From: Parasporobacterium sp.
GTDB taxonomy: Bacteria; Bacillota; Clostridia; Lachnospirales; Lachnospiraceae
Direction: 5' to 3'
Assembly (NCBI GenBank): GCA_017459985.1
Contig: JAFUBX010000010.1
Coordinates: 1 to 64,000, forward strand
Length of the DNA: 64,000 bases
Below, in pieces: positions 41,101-49,035 of the stretch. The stretch's first letter is position 1. Each line of letters starts with the position of its first letter. The notes beneath the pieces were generated by a model. That model was given only the letters and a program-made list of their open reading frames with translations. It made no database searches and was not told where the DNA came from. The position numbers and the translations under genes were made by a program.

Positions 41101-43756
41101 GAACGAGCTGAAGGGAAACAGTATGTATTCACAGGACTTCTCCGGAGCAGAGTTCAGCGTAAAGATCTATGACGCAAATGCGAAGACCTGGGGAAACGCC
41201 AAAACCTATAAGACAGGAACAGACGGAACCTTTACCATCTCAGGGCTTTATGTGGGCAATCAGGTACAGGTAACAGAAATAAAAGCTCCTGCAGGATATC
41301 TGCTCCCGGCAACCGTAACACAGACGATCACCCTTGCGCAAAGCGGCAATAAAATGACATTCAAGGATGCACCGACCTTTGCTACGGAAATGCCGGAAGT
41401 AAAGAAAGCAGTTTATGCGGAGGGAAAGATCAATGCAGAAAAGTCGGTCGCAGGGGCAGTCTTTATGATGGAATATTATGATAATACCAACTGTACCGGA
41501 AAAGCAGTAAGAACTTGGTATTTCAAAACAGATTCCACGGGAACCATCGATTATGCGAAGAAGTATCTTGCTTCGGGCTATACCAGTTCAGATTTCTATA
41601 CAGATACTGCAGGTAACGCAAACCTTCCACTAGGATCTGTCCAGATCACTGAGGTGGAAGCCCCTGCGGGATATAAACTGTGCAAGGATGTCCTGAAAGC
41701 AAAGATCATTCAGAACAGTTCTGACGGAAAAGCAGAGTTTTCCTGGATTACTGCAACAGGCGGCCAGGTCAGCATCGCGAAAGACAAAGTCCTTACACTT
41801 GGAGATGAAGAGCTTGTGATAGTCATTAATAAGATCAACGCCGGGACTGGAAAATCCTTAAAGGGAGCAGTCCTGCAGATCCTTGACGGGAAGAATGTTG
41901 TATATGAGTGGACGACTGACGGTAAAGCAAGGGAAATCAAAGAGACCCTGTTCTTAAACAAAACCTATACGCTTCACGAAAAGGAAGCTCCGGAAGATTA
42001 TATGCTTGCAGAAGATATCAAGTTCAGCATTGACGGGGACGGAAACATCAAAGTGCTTACCGAAAATGTTGATACTTATGAGACGGAGGCGGGATTCCTT
42101 GCAGTGAAAATGGAAGATGTAAAAATGGTGATGCTTCCAGTAACCGGCTCTTCTGACATGATGAGCTTTCTTATGATCGGTTCTCTTTTGGCTCTCGGAG
42201 GTGCTGGTGCTGCAATCGTAATGAGCCTCAGAAAACGGCAGGGAAGGACAGCAACAATGACAAAAGCAATGAAAAGAACAGTAAGCGCCATTGTAGGAGT
42301 GATTGCCGCAGCCATGTTTACAGTACCCACATTTGCGGCTGGAAACATCGAAGTGGTATCGGAAGTAAATGATATCCATACTTACAACGTGTACCAGCTG
42401 CTTTCTGGAACAAAACTGGAGGAGGACGTCTTCTGGGATATCCATATTGCGGAGGACATTCCGGATACGCTCTGGGATGAACTGGGTGCGGATAAGCATG
42501 AACGGGCAGCTACCGAGATTGCGTACTGGCTTGCGGAATCCATCAAGGCGGATACGACCGGCAGCTTTGCGGTGAAGGTCGCAAAAGCTGTGCTGGCGGA
42601 AGAACAGATCGGGATGGATGCGAAGTTTACTTCCGGGCAGGAGATCGAACTGGAAGATGGCTTTTATCTTGTGACTTCCGATGATGCACAGCCGATGCTG
42701 GTGCTGATCGGAAACGGGGAAAAGCTGACGATCAATGAAAAATCCTCCGTTCCGAAGATGGAAAAGGAGATCGGTGAGGTACAGATCAATGACATTGTAG
42801 TCTACGGTGATGCGGCTGATACAGGCATCGGCAAGATTGTTCCGTACAGGATTATCGGAACACTCCCGAGCAATTATGACGCATATGACGAATACTCCTA
42901 TGAGTTTCATGATGTATTCGACCCGTGCCTGGTTGTACAGAAGGATTCTGTAAAGGTCATAATCGAAGATGCAGAAGGGACCAAGCAGGCAGATATCACG
43001 AAATATGCGGATGTTAAGATCTCCGATACTACACTGGATGTCTGCTTTAAGAACCTGAAGCAGACATACCTCCGCTATTCAAAGGATGACACTATAGTCG
43101 TATATTACGAAGTCATGATCACAGACGAAGCCTTTATCGGAACCGATTCCAATGATAATTACGCCTGGATCGAATATACGAGAAGCCCTACCTGCGACCA
43201 GCTGGGAAAGAGCGAGCCGGACCGGTGCAGGCTGTACACCTGGGAACTGGATCTTAACAAACTGGCGACCGACACAAAGGAAGCACTGAAAGGCGCCGAG
43301 TTTACCATTCACGACGCAAAGGGAAGATTTGTCAATACAGACGGAACCCTGACTGAGGAGCAGTCACAGGTATCTGTATGGACCACAGATGCAAACGGAC
43401 ATTTCGCAGTGCCTGAAGTGGACTCCGGTACGTATACCGTGACAGAAACCAAGGCACCCGAAGGGTATCAGGCTGTCGGCGCGTTCAACATAATGATCGA
43501 AGCGGATTATGAGGATGAGAATAACGTGACCATCACAGCATCCTCCACCGGAAATCTTGCAGAGATCGAATCCGTGGACGCAAAGACAGGGATCACTTTC
43601 GTCCGTGTCAGTGATCTTCCGGACAATCCGCCGCCAAAGACAGGAGACAATACGAATGTGATCCTTTTTGCTGTTCTGCTTGCAGCCGGCCTTCTCGGGC
43701 TTAGTACAGCCATTCTTATACTGATACGCAAGGATGAAAGAAACAGGGAAGGATGA
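38186..43756 (+). CDS. Giant double surface protein: subtilase-like adhesin joined in frame to a second pilin
   Basis: 1,856 codons without a stop. Part one: signal peptide ending about 'AVAMAEE', an acidic Glu/Thr stalk with a 26-residue tandem repeat, then a subtilase-like domain with D335 in 'VALIDTGAFG', H360 in 'NGHGTKMAEYI' and S492 in 'SSTSEAAARMSG'. A CHAP-like segment follows without a clear Cys, then several Ig/CnaB-type modules and the sorting signal LPVTG (residues 1317-1321), membrane helix and 'RKRQGR'. Part two starts directly: Met 1358 begins a new signal peptide ('KRTVSAIVGVIAAAMFTVPTFAA'). A D2-type pilin, a CnaB domain and a second sorting signal, 'PPKTGDNTN', with helix complete it. 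It is either made as one chain and cut by signal peptidase and sortase, or the second part starts separately at ATG 42257 (AAGG about 10 bp upstream). Confidence 0.85.
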   Translation: MNNHRIKRTCTKAASFLLAVLISVSSCSAVAMAEELSEAMQPESAAEYVSEDEGSLVEELVFEDTVSLEETETANNMEDKTSELLSEAEEIPAEETQETEAETTVPAETETALPAEHENVTEKKTESSAEEETESATETETETVAEEETTKEEEQEALTEAETETETETVAEEETTKEEEQEALTEVETETEIEEESSEPEKETEKTEETEEAADKYGLEDFNPASLAGIDFSSMRLIIATADDSIFVEDESIIGSFGNIYLLQFEDVETAMKAYTYYLDKVDIVDIDTGIQICEGEAAEDVATGTIMTEEENPLSELKQAMAEGSASYDVALIDTGAFGSNIAAAISMIGDDPSDNNGHGTKMAEYITAENDDVSILSIKALGSDGKGDISAVYAAIEYAISQNVKVINLSASAYASSGNLILRDAVRDAVNAGIIFVGSAGNNGKNAQYYVTGNIEEAFIIGAADENGVKLDISNFGETVDYNVAASSTSEAAARMSGWLSVHDISEIDEILNQDFVYAKDYKPTDDDNKEPEDQDEHFKADQTWPSQYSNSFAGITLNTSIEWSGMDAWWPDSNGLITRSAAWEAIGEVSSISSIKPGDVLVWAEGSYANWVNHIAIVTEVASDGSYFYTADGNLGNATGVGITKRTDFYKRNSTYGKVLVWRNTTNGAAIAKYVDLFTRKMISENDTSMAVQWSNINWCYCFVVAALLESEPVEEYGSLKVIKDISVPNGTIKISKITNGSAADKDEEFIFTLKVTNTSGSVVLTKFSYTKSDGTTGTISGNGGTVKLKNGQNVVITGIPQGYGYTVTENDNANYTTKASQNGGTATDTNTISGSIPAASSNQSFSFTINFKNGSDNVSSLTIADGLTTDSNGNVVFTLKPGTSGSASMTFSNIPEGYSYTVTEDEVSGWTSSPSDRTRSGTIVKDTTKEAKFTNTYTPVQQTAAFTNTRKTTTLTVSKTTSADSTVANELKGNSMYSQDFSGAEFSVKIYDANAKTWGNAKTYKTGTDGTFTISGLYVGNQVQVTEIKAPAGYLLPATVTQTITLAQSGNKMTFKDAPTFATEMPEVKKAVYAEGKINAEKSVAGAVFMMEYYDNTNCTGKAVRTWYFKTDSTGTIDYAKKYLASGYTSSDFYTDTAGNANLPLGSVQITEVEAPAGYKLCKDVLKAKIIQNSSDGKAEFSWITATGGQVSIAKDKVLTLGDEELVIVINKINAGTGKSLKGAVLQILDGKNVVYEWTTDGKAREIKETLFLNKTYTLHEKEAPEDYMLAEDIKFSIDGDGNIKVLTENVDTYETEAGFLAVKMEDVKMVMLPVTGSSDMMSFLMIGSLLALGGAGAAIVMSLRKRQGRTATMTKAMKRTVSAIVGVIAAAMFTVPTFAAGNIEVVSEVNDIHTYNVYQLLSGTKLEEDVFWDIHIAEDIPDTLWDELGADKHERAATEIAYWLAESIKADTTGSFAVKVAKAVLAEEQIGMDAKFTSGQEIELEDGFYLVTSDDAQPMLVLIGNGEKLTINEKSSVPKMEKEIGEVQINDIVVYGDAADTGIGKIVPYRIIGTLPSNYDAYDEYSYEFHDVFDPCLVVQKDSVKVIIEDAEGTKQADITKYADVKISDTTLDVCFKNLKQTYLRYSKDDTIVVYYEVMITDEAFIGTDSNDNYAWIEYTRSPTCDQLGKSEPDRCRLYTWELDLNKLATDTKEALKGAEFTIHDAKGRFVNTDGTLTEEQSQVSVWTTDANGHFAVPEVDSGTYTVTETKAPEGYQAVGAFNIMIEADYEDENNVTITASSTGNLAEIESVDAKTGITFVRVSDLPDNPPPKTGDNTNVILFAVLLAAGLLGLSTAILILIRKDERNREG
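38603..38758 (+). repeat. 78-bp tandem repeat coding for a 26-residue acidic stalk unit
   Basis: Two almost identical copies, 38603-38680 and 38681-38758, encode ETETVAEEETTKEEEQEALT plus six residues. Slippage here would change stalk length in frame. Confidence 0.85.
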
Positions 43757-43766
43757 CATAAAGAGT

Positions 43767-43795
43767 GAAGGCGGTACTTAAAAAGTGCCGCCTTC
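43767..43795 (+). terminator. Strong intercistronic hairpin before the sortase gene
   Basis: GAAGGCGGTACTT and AAGTGCCGCCTTC form a 13-bp stem (one T-G pair) with an AAA loop, without a long T run after it. More likely an RNA-processing or stability element, or a weak terminator, between pilin and sortase. Confidence 0.6.
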
Positions 43796-43820
43796 CTTCA
43801 TCTGAAAGCGAGGAGCGTGA

Positions 43821-44702
43821 ATGAATGGAAAGAACAGGAAACGAAGGAGAGGACTCATTGCCATTCCCATCATCGGGATGGCTTTAGGACTTCTCTTTCT
43901 CCTGTATCCGTATGCTATGGATAAATACAACGAATACAGGAATGAACAGGCGATCAGTTCCATGTCTTCTGTATATGACCGGTATGCAGATAGCAAAGAC
44001 GTGATTGAAAAACAGATCGCCGATGCGAATAACTATAACTTAAAACTGGCCGGGGAATATAACGGTACAGCACAGATACCAGAGTATGAGGACCTACTGA
44101 CGTTTGACGGCGAGGGCGTCATGGGATATGTGGAAATCCCAAAGGTCAATGTAAAAATGATGGTTTATCATGGGACGGATGACGATACGCTTGCGATCGG
44201 AGCCGGCCATTTGGAAGGCACATCCCTTCCGGTAGGAGGTTCTTCCACGCATGCGGTCATCACAGCGCATTCCGGTATGAAGACAATGAGGGCGTTTGAC
44301 GATATCCGTGAACTGAAAAAGGGAGACCGTATCCTGATATCAGTTCTGGGAAAGAAACTTATTTATGAGGTGGAAAACCAGGAAACGGTGCTGCCGCATG
44401 AAATGGAGTCACTGAAGATCGTTCCCGGAAAGGACCTTCTGACACTGATCACCTGTACACCTTACGGGATCAATGACCACAGGCTTCTGGTACATGCGGA
44501 GAGGATTGCAGATGCGGAAGCGGTCCCGGATGCGTCTGCGGACGAACCGATGGAAACGGAAACTACCGAAGTGACAGAAGGAATTAGATTATTTGATTTA
44601 AGAACCACGCCTCTCATTATTGCGGTTGCGGTCTGCCTTGGGGTGGTGATCATCATAATCGTAATGAACAAAAAGGAAAAAAGAAAGGAATCGGAACAAT
44701 GA
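43821..44702 (+). CDS. Class C (pilus-assembling) sortase
   Basis: The 293-residue protein has an N-terminal anchor ('LIAIPIIGMALGLLFLLYPY'), a sortase C domain with 'GYVEIPKVNVKMMVYHGTDD', the catalytic His in 'AVITAHSGMKTMRAF', the catalytic Cys in 'LLTLITCTPYGINDHRLLVH' (TLxTC with the following Arg), and a C-terminal membrane helix ('PLIIAVAVCLGVVIIIIVM'). The two-helix layout and 'TCTPYG' are diagnostic of class C. Such sortases link pilin subunits by Lys-Thr bonds. No clear lid motif (DPF/W) is seen. Substrates should be the pilins at 36.4-43.8 kb. The stop overlaps the next small ORF. Confidence 0.92.
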   Translation: MNGKNRKRRRGLIAIPIIGMALGLLFLLYPYAMDKYNEYRNEQAISSMSSVYDRYADSKDVIEKQIADANNYNLKLAGEYNGTAQIPEYEDLLTFDGEGVMGYVEIPKVNVKMMVYHGTDDDTLAIGAGHLEGTSLPVGGSSTHAVITAHSGMKTMRAFDDIRELKKGDRILISVLGKKLIYEVENQETVLPHEMESLKIVPGKDLLTLITCTPYGINDHRLLVHAERIADAEAVPDASADEPMETETTEVTEGIRLFDLRTTPLIIAVAVCLGVVIIIIVMNKKEKRKESEQ

Positions 44703-44791
44703 CCTGGAAAACGGGAATCATGATCGGCCTTGCGGTGTTTATCATCGGAGGCCTTATTTTTTTGAAAATCAGAAACAGGAAAAACAGATAA
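44699..44791 (+). CDS. 30-residue single-pass membrane peptide
   Basis: ATG 44699 overlaps the sortase stop (ATGA). The peptide is 'MTWKTGIMIGLAVFIIGGLI' then 'FLKIRNRKNR': one helix and a basic cytoplasmic tail. The arrangement suggests coupled translation and a helper role for the sortase or pilus base. Too short for family recognition. Confidence 0.6.
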   Translation: MTWKTGIMIGLAVFIIGGLIFLKIRNRKNR

Positions 44792-44810
44792 CAAGGAGAA
44801 GAGAAACAGT

Positions 44811-45086
44811 ATGGAAATAACTGCAGTAAAGATCAGAAAAATTGAAAACGGAGGAAATCTTAGGGCTGTCGCGGAAGTGACCTTTGATAACGAGCTGACC
44901 GTAAAGGATGTGCGCCTGATCGATGGACAGAACGGGTGGTTCGCGGCCATGCCTAGCAGGAAGGGCAGTGACGGAAGGTTCCGTGATGTTGTGTATGTGC
45001 ATGACAGAGCCAGCCAGGATCAGATCAGCGATGTTGTCATAGAAGCTTATGAGAAGAATTCTTCAGTCCGGGAGGTAGAGAAATGA
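44811..45086 (+). CDS. SpoVG family protein
   Basis: A 91-residue protein starting 'MEITAVKIRKIENGGNLRAV' with 'VTFDNELTVKDVRLIDGQNG' and 'FAAMPSRKGSDGRFRDVVY'. This is the SpoVG pattern (xxVxIRxx, ...G.FVAMPxRK). SpoVG binds nucleic acid and modulates many genes in Firmicutes; ICE copies are common. It starts after AAGGAG and overlaps the next gene by 4 bp. Likely regulatory; its target is unknown. Confidence 0.88.
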   Translation: MEITAVKIRKIENGGNLRAVAEVTFDNELTVKDVRLIDGQNGWFAAMPSRKGSDGRFRDVVYVHDRASQDQISDVVIEAYEKNSSVREVEK

Positions 45087-46078
45087 CATTTGAACAGTTT
45101 CAAAGTGAAGTAACAGGCAGGATTAAAGACTTCCTGCCCTCCGAATACGCCAATGCGGATATCCGGATCATGGAAACGCACAAGCTCAATCAGAGCTATC
45201 CGGCACTGATTGTAAGGCTGGAAGAGGAAGGGGCAGCTCCGTCCATCGATCTGGCGCATTTTTATGAAATGTCGGAAAACGGATACAGCATGGAGGCCGT
45301 TCTTACAGCCGTTTCAGAACAGGCACAGCAGAGAGCAGACGGTTTTGATCTAGGAATCTTTTCCGATTACAGACAGATAAAGGACAAGCTTTTTATCCGT
45401 ATCAGTGACGCGGATGTGAATCACGCAGTGCTTCAGAATGTGCCGCACAGAAACATCAGCGGCATTGCAGTGACCTGTCATGTCATGGTGGAAATTCAGG
45501 ATGGAAACGTGGGATCTGCCATGGTCAACAACGGCATGCTGAAATCCCTGGGTGTTTCCTTTGATGAGCTCTATCACGATGCCATGGAGAACAGCCCGAG
45601 GATCCTTCCTCCCTCCATCCAGTCCATGGAGGACATGCTCGGAAGAATGATCGGCTTCGGACCCGGAAAGGAGATTCCGCAGGATCTTGAAAGCCAGCTG
45701 GACGCAATCGATTTTGAAAACGATCCGATGGTCGTGCTGACAAACAGGGAAGGTGTAAACGGCGCTGCGGCCATCCTCTATCCGGATGTGCTGCACAGGA
45801 TCGGAGAACGCGCGGAGACGAACTTCTTTGTACTTCCGTCATCCGTGCATGAGGTGATCCTTGTTGCGGATAACGGTCATATGAAGCTTCCTGAGCTGTC
45901 CGCCATGGTAAAGGAGATCAACAGCACACAGGTGGCGCCGAAGGACAGACTCTCGGACACCGTTTACCACTATGACAGGAAAGAGAGGCTTCTGGAAAAA
46001 GGCTCTGATTATGAAGTCAGGATCAGCGCAAAAGAAACAAAGGCTAGAGCCCACAAGGAAAAAGACTGGGAAAGATAA
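45083..46078 (+). CDS. DUF5688 family protein
   Basis: A 331-residue soluble protein starting 'MTFEQFQSEVTGRIKDFLP'. It has 'IRIMETHKLNQSYPALIVRL', 'NGMLKSLGVSFDELYHDAM', 'GAAAILYPDVLHRIGERA', 'NFFVLPSSVHEVILVADNG' and 'DRLSDTVYHYDRKERLLEKG'. I recognise this as the DUF5688 family, common on Lachnospiraceae ICEs, whose role is not known. No catalytic motif, signal peptide or membrane segment is obvious. It overlaps the SpoVG-like gene by 4 bp. Confidence 0.8.
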   Translation: MTFEQFQSEVTGRIKDFLPSEYANADIRIMETHKLNQSYPALIVRLEEEGAAPSIDLAHFYEMSENGYSMEAVLTAVSEQAQQRADGFDLGIFSDYRQIKDKLFIRISDADVNHAVLQNVPHRNISGIAVTCHVMVEIQDGNVGSAMVNNGMLKSLGVSFDELYHDAMENSPRILPPSIQSMEDMLGRMIGFGPGKEIPQDLESQLDAIDFENDPMVVLTNREGVNGAAAILYPDVLHRIGERAETNFFVLPSSVHEVILVADNGHMKLPELSAMVKEINSTQVAPKDRLSDTVYHYDRKERLLEKGSDYEVRISAKETKARAHKEKDWER

Positions 46079-46092
46079 GAAAAAGTATGAAT

Positions 46093-46116
46093 GGCTGCCG
46101 TCATCAGACGGCAGCC
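46093..46116 (+). promoter_or_regulatory. Perfect intercistronic hairpin
   Basis: GGCTGCCGTC and GACGGCAGCC form a 10-bp perfect stem with an ATCA loop, ending a few bases before the ribosome-binding site of the 46130 gene. There is no T run, so mRNA processing or translation control is more likely than termination. Confidence 0.6.
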
Positions 46117-46129
46117 GGAAAGGAACATT

Positions 46130-46600
46130 ATGAATACAGGAAATATCTGCAGAATGTGCAAAGAAGAGGACTGCCCGGTAAAGGAGCAGATCAGACGTGA
46201 AACGAAACAGGAAAAAAAGAGCATGATGGATAGTAATAAGATCATCCTTCTACGCTATCTGAAAGACCGTCATACCGGAGAAGAAAACGCGGTTTTCAGC
46301 CGTGAACTGGAATATATGCTTGATATGAGCGGCAGGGATATCCGCAGGGTCATCAGTGCTCTAAGAAAAGACGGCGTTCCCATCTGCAGCAATTATCACA
46401 AAGGCTATTATTATGCGGAAAAGCAGAGCGAGATCGAAAACACCTTGAAGGGACTCGGGGAACATATCGAAGGGGTATCCGATACGATCGCAAGGCTTAC
46501 CAAAGCGAAGGCACAGATGATTCCGAAGATCAGAAGTATTCGTATCATCATCACTACGGATGAAGGCCCGGAGCAGGAGATGCGGATCCTCGTGTCATGA
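46130..46600 (+). CDS. Putative DNA-binding protein with Cys cluster and winged-helix-like region
   Basis: ATG 46130 (GGAAAGGA upstream) gives 156 residues; an earlier ATG at 46091 lies in the hairpin. The N terminus has 'ICRMCKEEDCPVKEQ' (three Cys). The middle 'SRELEYMLDMSGRDIRRVISALRKDGVPIC' followed by 'SNYHKGYYYA' looks like a helix-turn-helix with wing, as in BirA-like regulators. A helical C-terminal half follows. Probably a regulator of ICE genes. No known family name. Confidence 0.6.
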   Translation: MNTGNICRMCKEEDCPVKEQIRRETKQEKKSMMDSNKIILLRYLKDRHTGEENAVFSRELEYMLDMSGRDIRRVISALRKDGVPICSNYHKGYYYAEKQSEIENTLKGLGEHIEGVSDTIARLTKAKAQMIPKIRSIRIIITTDEGPEQEMRILVS

Positions 46601-46612
46601 AGGGAGAACGGT

Positions 46613-46717
46613 ATGGGAAAAGAAATCGTTTTTATTGATGATGTGACGCTGACGGAAGAAGAGCTTGCAGACATAGGAAAGGAGGAACAGGAGGACAATG
46701 AGCAGACCGCAGAATAA
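46613..46717 (+). CDS. 34-residue acidic small protein
   Basis: ATG 46613 after AAGGGAGAAC. The peptide is 'MGKEIVFIDDVTLTEEELAD' then 'IGKEEQEDNEQTAE'. It overlaps the ardC-like start by 20 bp. The acidic character fits DNA mimicry or a translational coupler for the next gene. Confidence 0.55.
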   Translation: MGKEIVFIDDVTLTEEELADIGKEEQEDNEQTAE

Positions 46718-47702
46718 AGATGCGTTCCGGAAGGAAATGGCTGAGGCCTTTGCCCATATCCTGGAAGAAAAGGGATTACAATGGAAAAAGGAATGGTCCG
46801 GCTTTGCCTCTGCTCCACAGAATGGAGTTACAAAAGCGAACTATAGGGGCTGCAATGCCTTCTGGCTTTCCATCGTTGCCATGTCCAAAGGCTACACCGA
46901 TCCGAGGTGGGTGACCATGCGGCAGATTCAGGATTTTGACGGCAGATACCATCCGAATGAAAAATGGCATCTGAAAAAGGGATCCAAAGCTTCTTATGTG
47001 GAATACTGGTATCCCTTGGACCAGAAGGAAAAGAAGGCTGTAACATGGCCTGAATACAGGGAGGCCTTAAAGAACGGAAGAAAGCCGGATGAGTTCCGGT
47101 TATCTACCAGATATACGCCGGTCTTTAATGCCTGCGATATCGAAGGAATGCCACAGATCGAGGCACCGGTTCAGAATGATATTTCAGAAGATGAACTGAT
47201 CAGGCTCTTAAGCGAAGGCATGGGAGTTAAGGTCTTGAATGATGGCGGGGACAAAGCCTATTATTCTCCGATGCAGGACATGATCCATCTTCCGGAAGCA
47301 TCCGCATTTACCAGTGACTATGCTTACAATGCCACAGCGCTCCATGAACTGAGCCACGCCAGTGGGCACCCGTCCAGACTTAACCGTCCGCATGGCGCAT
47401 TTTTCGGGACAGGCCAGTATGCCTATGAAGAACTGGTAGCGGAAATGAGTTCCTGTTTTATGGGAGTCAACCTGAATACAGAGTTGACACCGGAGCATAT
47501 GGAGAACCATAAAGCGTATGTGCAGTCGTGGATCCAGAGCATCCGTGAAAAACCGGAGATGCTGGTAAAGGCAATCAAAGACGCGCAGTCCGCCGCCGAT
47601 TATATGGAATACAAGGCAGGACTGCTTCCGGAGCAGGAGTATGAAAAACGCAAAGGCACTGTCATGGAAGTGAAACCGAAGGAGAAGGAGCTGGAACGAT
47701 AA
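46698..47702 (+). CDS. ArdC-like antirestriction protein with zincin domain
   Basis: ATG 46698 after two AGGAGG-like sites. The 334-residue protein has an N-terminal ArdC-type ssDNA-binding domain ('WSGFASAPQNGVTKANYRGC', 'WVTMRQIQDF', 'KWHLKKGSKASYVEYW'). A C-terminal metallopeptidase-like domain carries 'ALHELSHASGHPSRLNR' (HExxH variant HELSH with GH) and a downstream Glu in 'YAYEELVAEMSS'. ArdC of plasmids protects incoming single-stranded DNA from host enzymes during conjugation. This role fits its ICE setting. Confidence 0.88.
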   Translation: MSRPQNKDAFRKEMAEAFAHILEEKGLQWKKEWSGFASAPQNGVTKANYRGCNAFWLSIVAMSKGYTDPRWVTMRQIQDFDGRYHPNEKWHLKKGSKASYVEYWYPLDQKEKKAVTWPEYREALKNGRKPDEFRLSTRYTPVFNACDIEGMPQIEAPVQNDISEDELIRLLSEGMGVKVLNDGGDKAYYSPMQDMIHLPEASAFTSDYAYNATALHELSHASGHPSRLNRPHGAFFGTGQYAYEELVAEMSSCFMGVNLNTELTPEHMENHKAYVQSWIQSIREKPEMLVKAIKDAQSAADYMEYKAGLLPEQEYEKRKGTVMEVKPKEKELER

Positions 47703-47714
47703 CCGGATACGGAA

Positions 47715-47724
47715 TCGCACATTT
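47715..47724 (+). repeat. TCGCACATTT direct repeat, left flank of cargo island
   Basis: TCGCACATTT, followed by CAC, also occurs at 50931-50940 (followed by TAC) and 34486-34495 (followed by GAC). The copies at 47715 and 50931 sit just outside the genes at 47783-50929. Confidence 0.5.
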
Positions 47725-47782
47725 CACAGCGGAGTCAATCATCCGTATACTGATGAACAGCACGGAAAGGGGCTCATCAGCT

Positions 47783-48976
47783 ATGAAAATCTCACTGAAA
47801 GAAAAGCATCCGGAACTGGCAGGGGAGTGGTCCGAAAGGAACGCTCCTCTGAAGCCAGAGGATATTTCCTACGGATCCAACCGGATGGTCTGGTGGAAAG
47901 GAACATGCGGCCACGAATGGCAGGCAATCGTAAAAAACAGAAGCAATGGGGCAGGCTGTCCGATTTGCAGTAGCCGGACAGTAGTTCCCGGGCTGAATGA
48001 TCTGGAAACGCTTTTCTCCCGGATTGCAGGAGAATGGTCGGAACGCAATAAGCAAGTAGAACCTTCCGATGTCCTGCCTTATTCCAACCGGAGGATCTGG
48101 TGGAAATGCGAGCATGGGCATGAATGGATCGCGCGGATCGCCGACCGTACTACCGGGCATGGCTGTCCCTACTGCTGCGGCAATACCTTTGAGGAAGGCA
48201 TCAACGATCTGGAGACCTTACATCCGCAGATCGCAAAAATGTGGTCTGACCGGAACGGATACCTGAAACCATACATGTTCAGCCCGAAATCCAGGGATCT
48301 GGTCTGGTGGCAGTGCCCGGAATGCGGCCATGAATGGCAGGGAGTGATCGCAACTGTTGTTAACGGTCCCGGCTGCCATGTCTGTAATGGACTGAAGACA
48401 GCTGCTGGTATTAATGATCTTGCAACAACAGATCCGGAGTTGGCGGCGGAATGGAACCATGAAAGGAATGACCGGAAGCCTGAGACTGTACAGCGAAATG
48501 CGTTGTGGACAGTCTGGTGGAAGGGAAGATGCGGCCATGAATGGCGAGCCAGAATTATGGACAGGGCAGTTCACGGAGAAGGCTGTAAAATCTGTGAAGC
48601 ACAGTTTCAGGAAGCACTGCCGTTGCTGCTTATGATCTTTTATGCGAAGAAAATGGAACTGCAGATGTTTTCCAAAGACGTAAAGGCAACCGGTCTGGAA
48701 CTGGAGATATATCTTCCTGAAATCAGCCTGGCTGTGGAGTTTGGCAGGGAAAAGTCGGAAGAAGCGAAACAGCGCGAAAACGTGAAAGATTATCTTTGCA
48801 GGAAAAAAGGGATTATGCTAGTCAGGATCGCAGAATGGAGCACAGAACCGGAATTAGCTGACAAGATACTGCAGGCTTTTGCTGCAGCTGATATCTTTAT
48901 CAGAACAGACAAAGAGGCCGACCTTGCAATCGTAAGACACAGATATTTTACATGGCTGGAACATAAGAAGGATTGA
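47783..48976 (+). CDS. Zinc-ribbon repeat protein with VSR-like nuclease domain
   Basis: I chose ATG 47783 (AAGGGGC upstream) over 47753. The 397-residue protein has four copies of a 65-70-residue treble-clef unit: 'WSERNAPLKPEDI...VWWKGTCGHEWQA...GCPIC', each with C-G-H-E-W and C-x2-C. One copy has a second CPxC ('WWQCPECGHEW'). This matches DUF4379-type zinc ribbons. The last 120 residues hold 'GLELEIYLPEISLAVEFGRE' and 'YLCRKKGIMLVRIAEW', the core of a very-short-patch-repair-like PD-(D/E)xK fold. The usual D of the first motif is E and the usual 'DGxxH' is changed. Possibly a DNA-targeting nuclease in defence or competition. Starts the cargo island. Confidence 0.75.
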   Translation: MKISLKEKHPELAGEWSERNAPLKPEDISYGSNRMVWWKGTCGHEWQAIVKNRSNGAGCPICSSRTVVPGLNDLETLFSRIAGEWSERNKQVEPSDVLPYSNRRIWWKCEHGHEWIARIADRTTGHGCPYCCGNTFEEGINDLETLHPQIAKMWSDRNGYLKPYMFSPKSRDLVWWQCPECGHEWQGVIATVVNGPGCHVCNGLKTAAGINDLATTDPELAAEWNHERNDRKPETVQRNALWTVWWKGRCGHEWRARIMDRAVHGEGCKICEAQFQEALPLLLMIFYAKKMELQMFSKDVKATGLELEIYLPEISLAVEFGREKSEEAKQRENVKDYLCRKKGIMLVRIAEWSTEPELADKILQAFAAADIFIRTDKEADLAIVRHRYFTWLEHKKD

Positions 48977-48999
48977 AATCCAGCCGGGAAAGACCGATA

Positions 49000-49035
49000 A
49001 TATGAAAACCACATGATTAAGGAGGTTTTTCATAT
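49000..49035 (+). promoter_or_regulatory. Hairpin covering a ribosome-binding site and start codon
   Basis: ATATGAAAACC (49000-49010) pairs with GGTTTTTCATAT (49024-49035), one bulged T. The second arm contains part of AAGGAGG and runs into the ATG at 49034. Translation of the small basic protein would be blocked when the hairpin forms. Confidence 0.6.
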
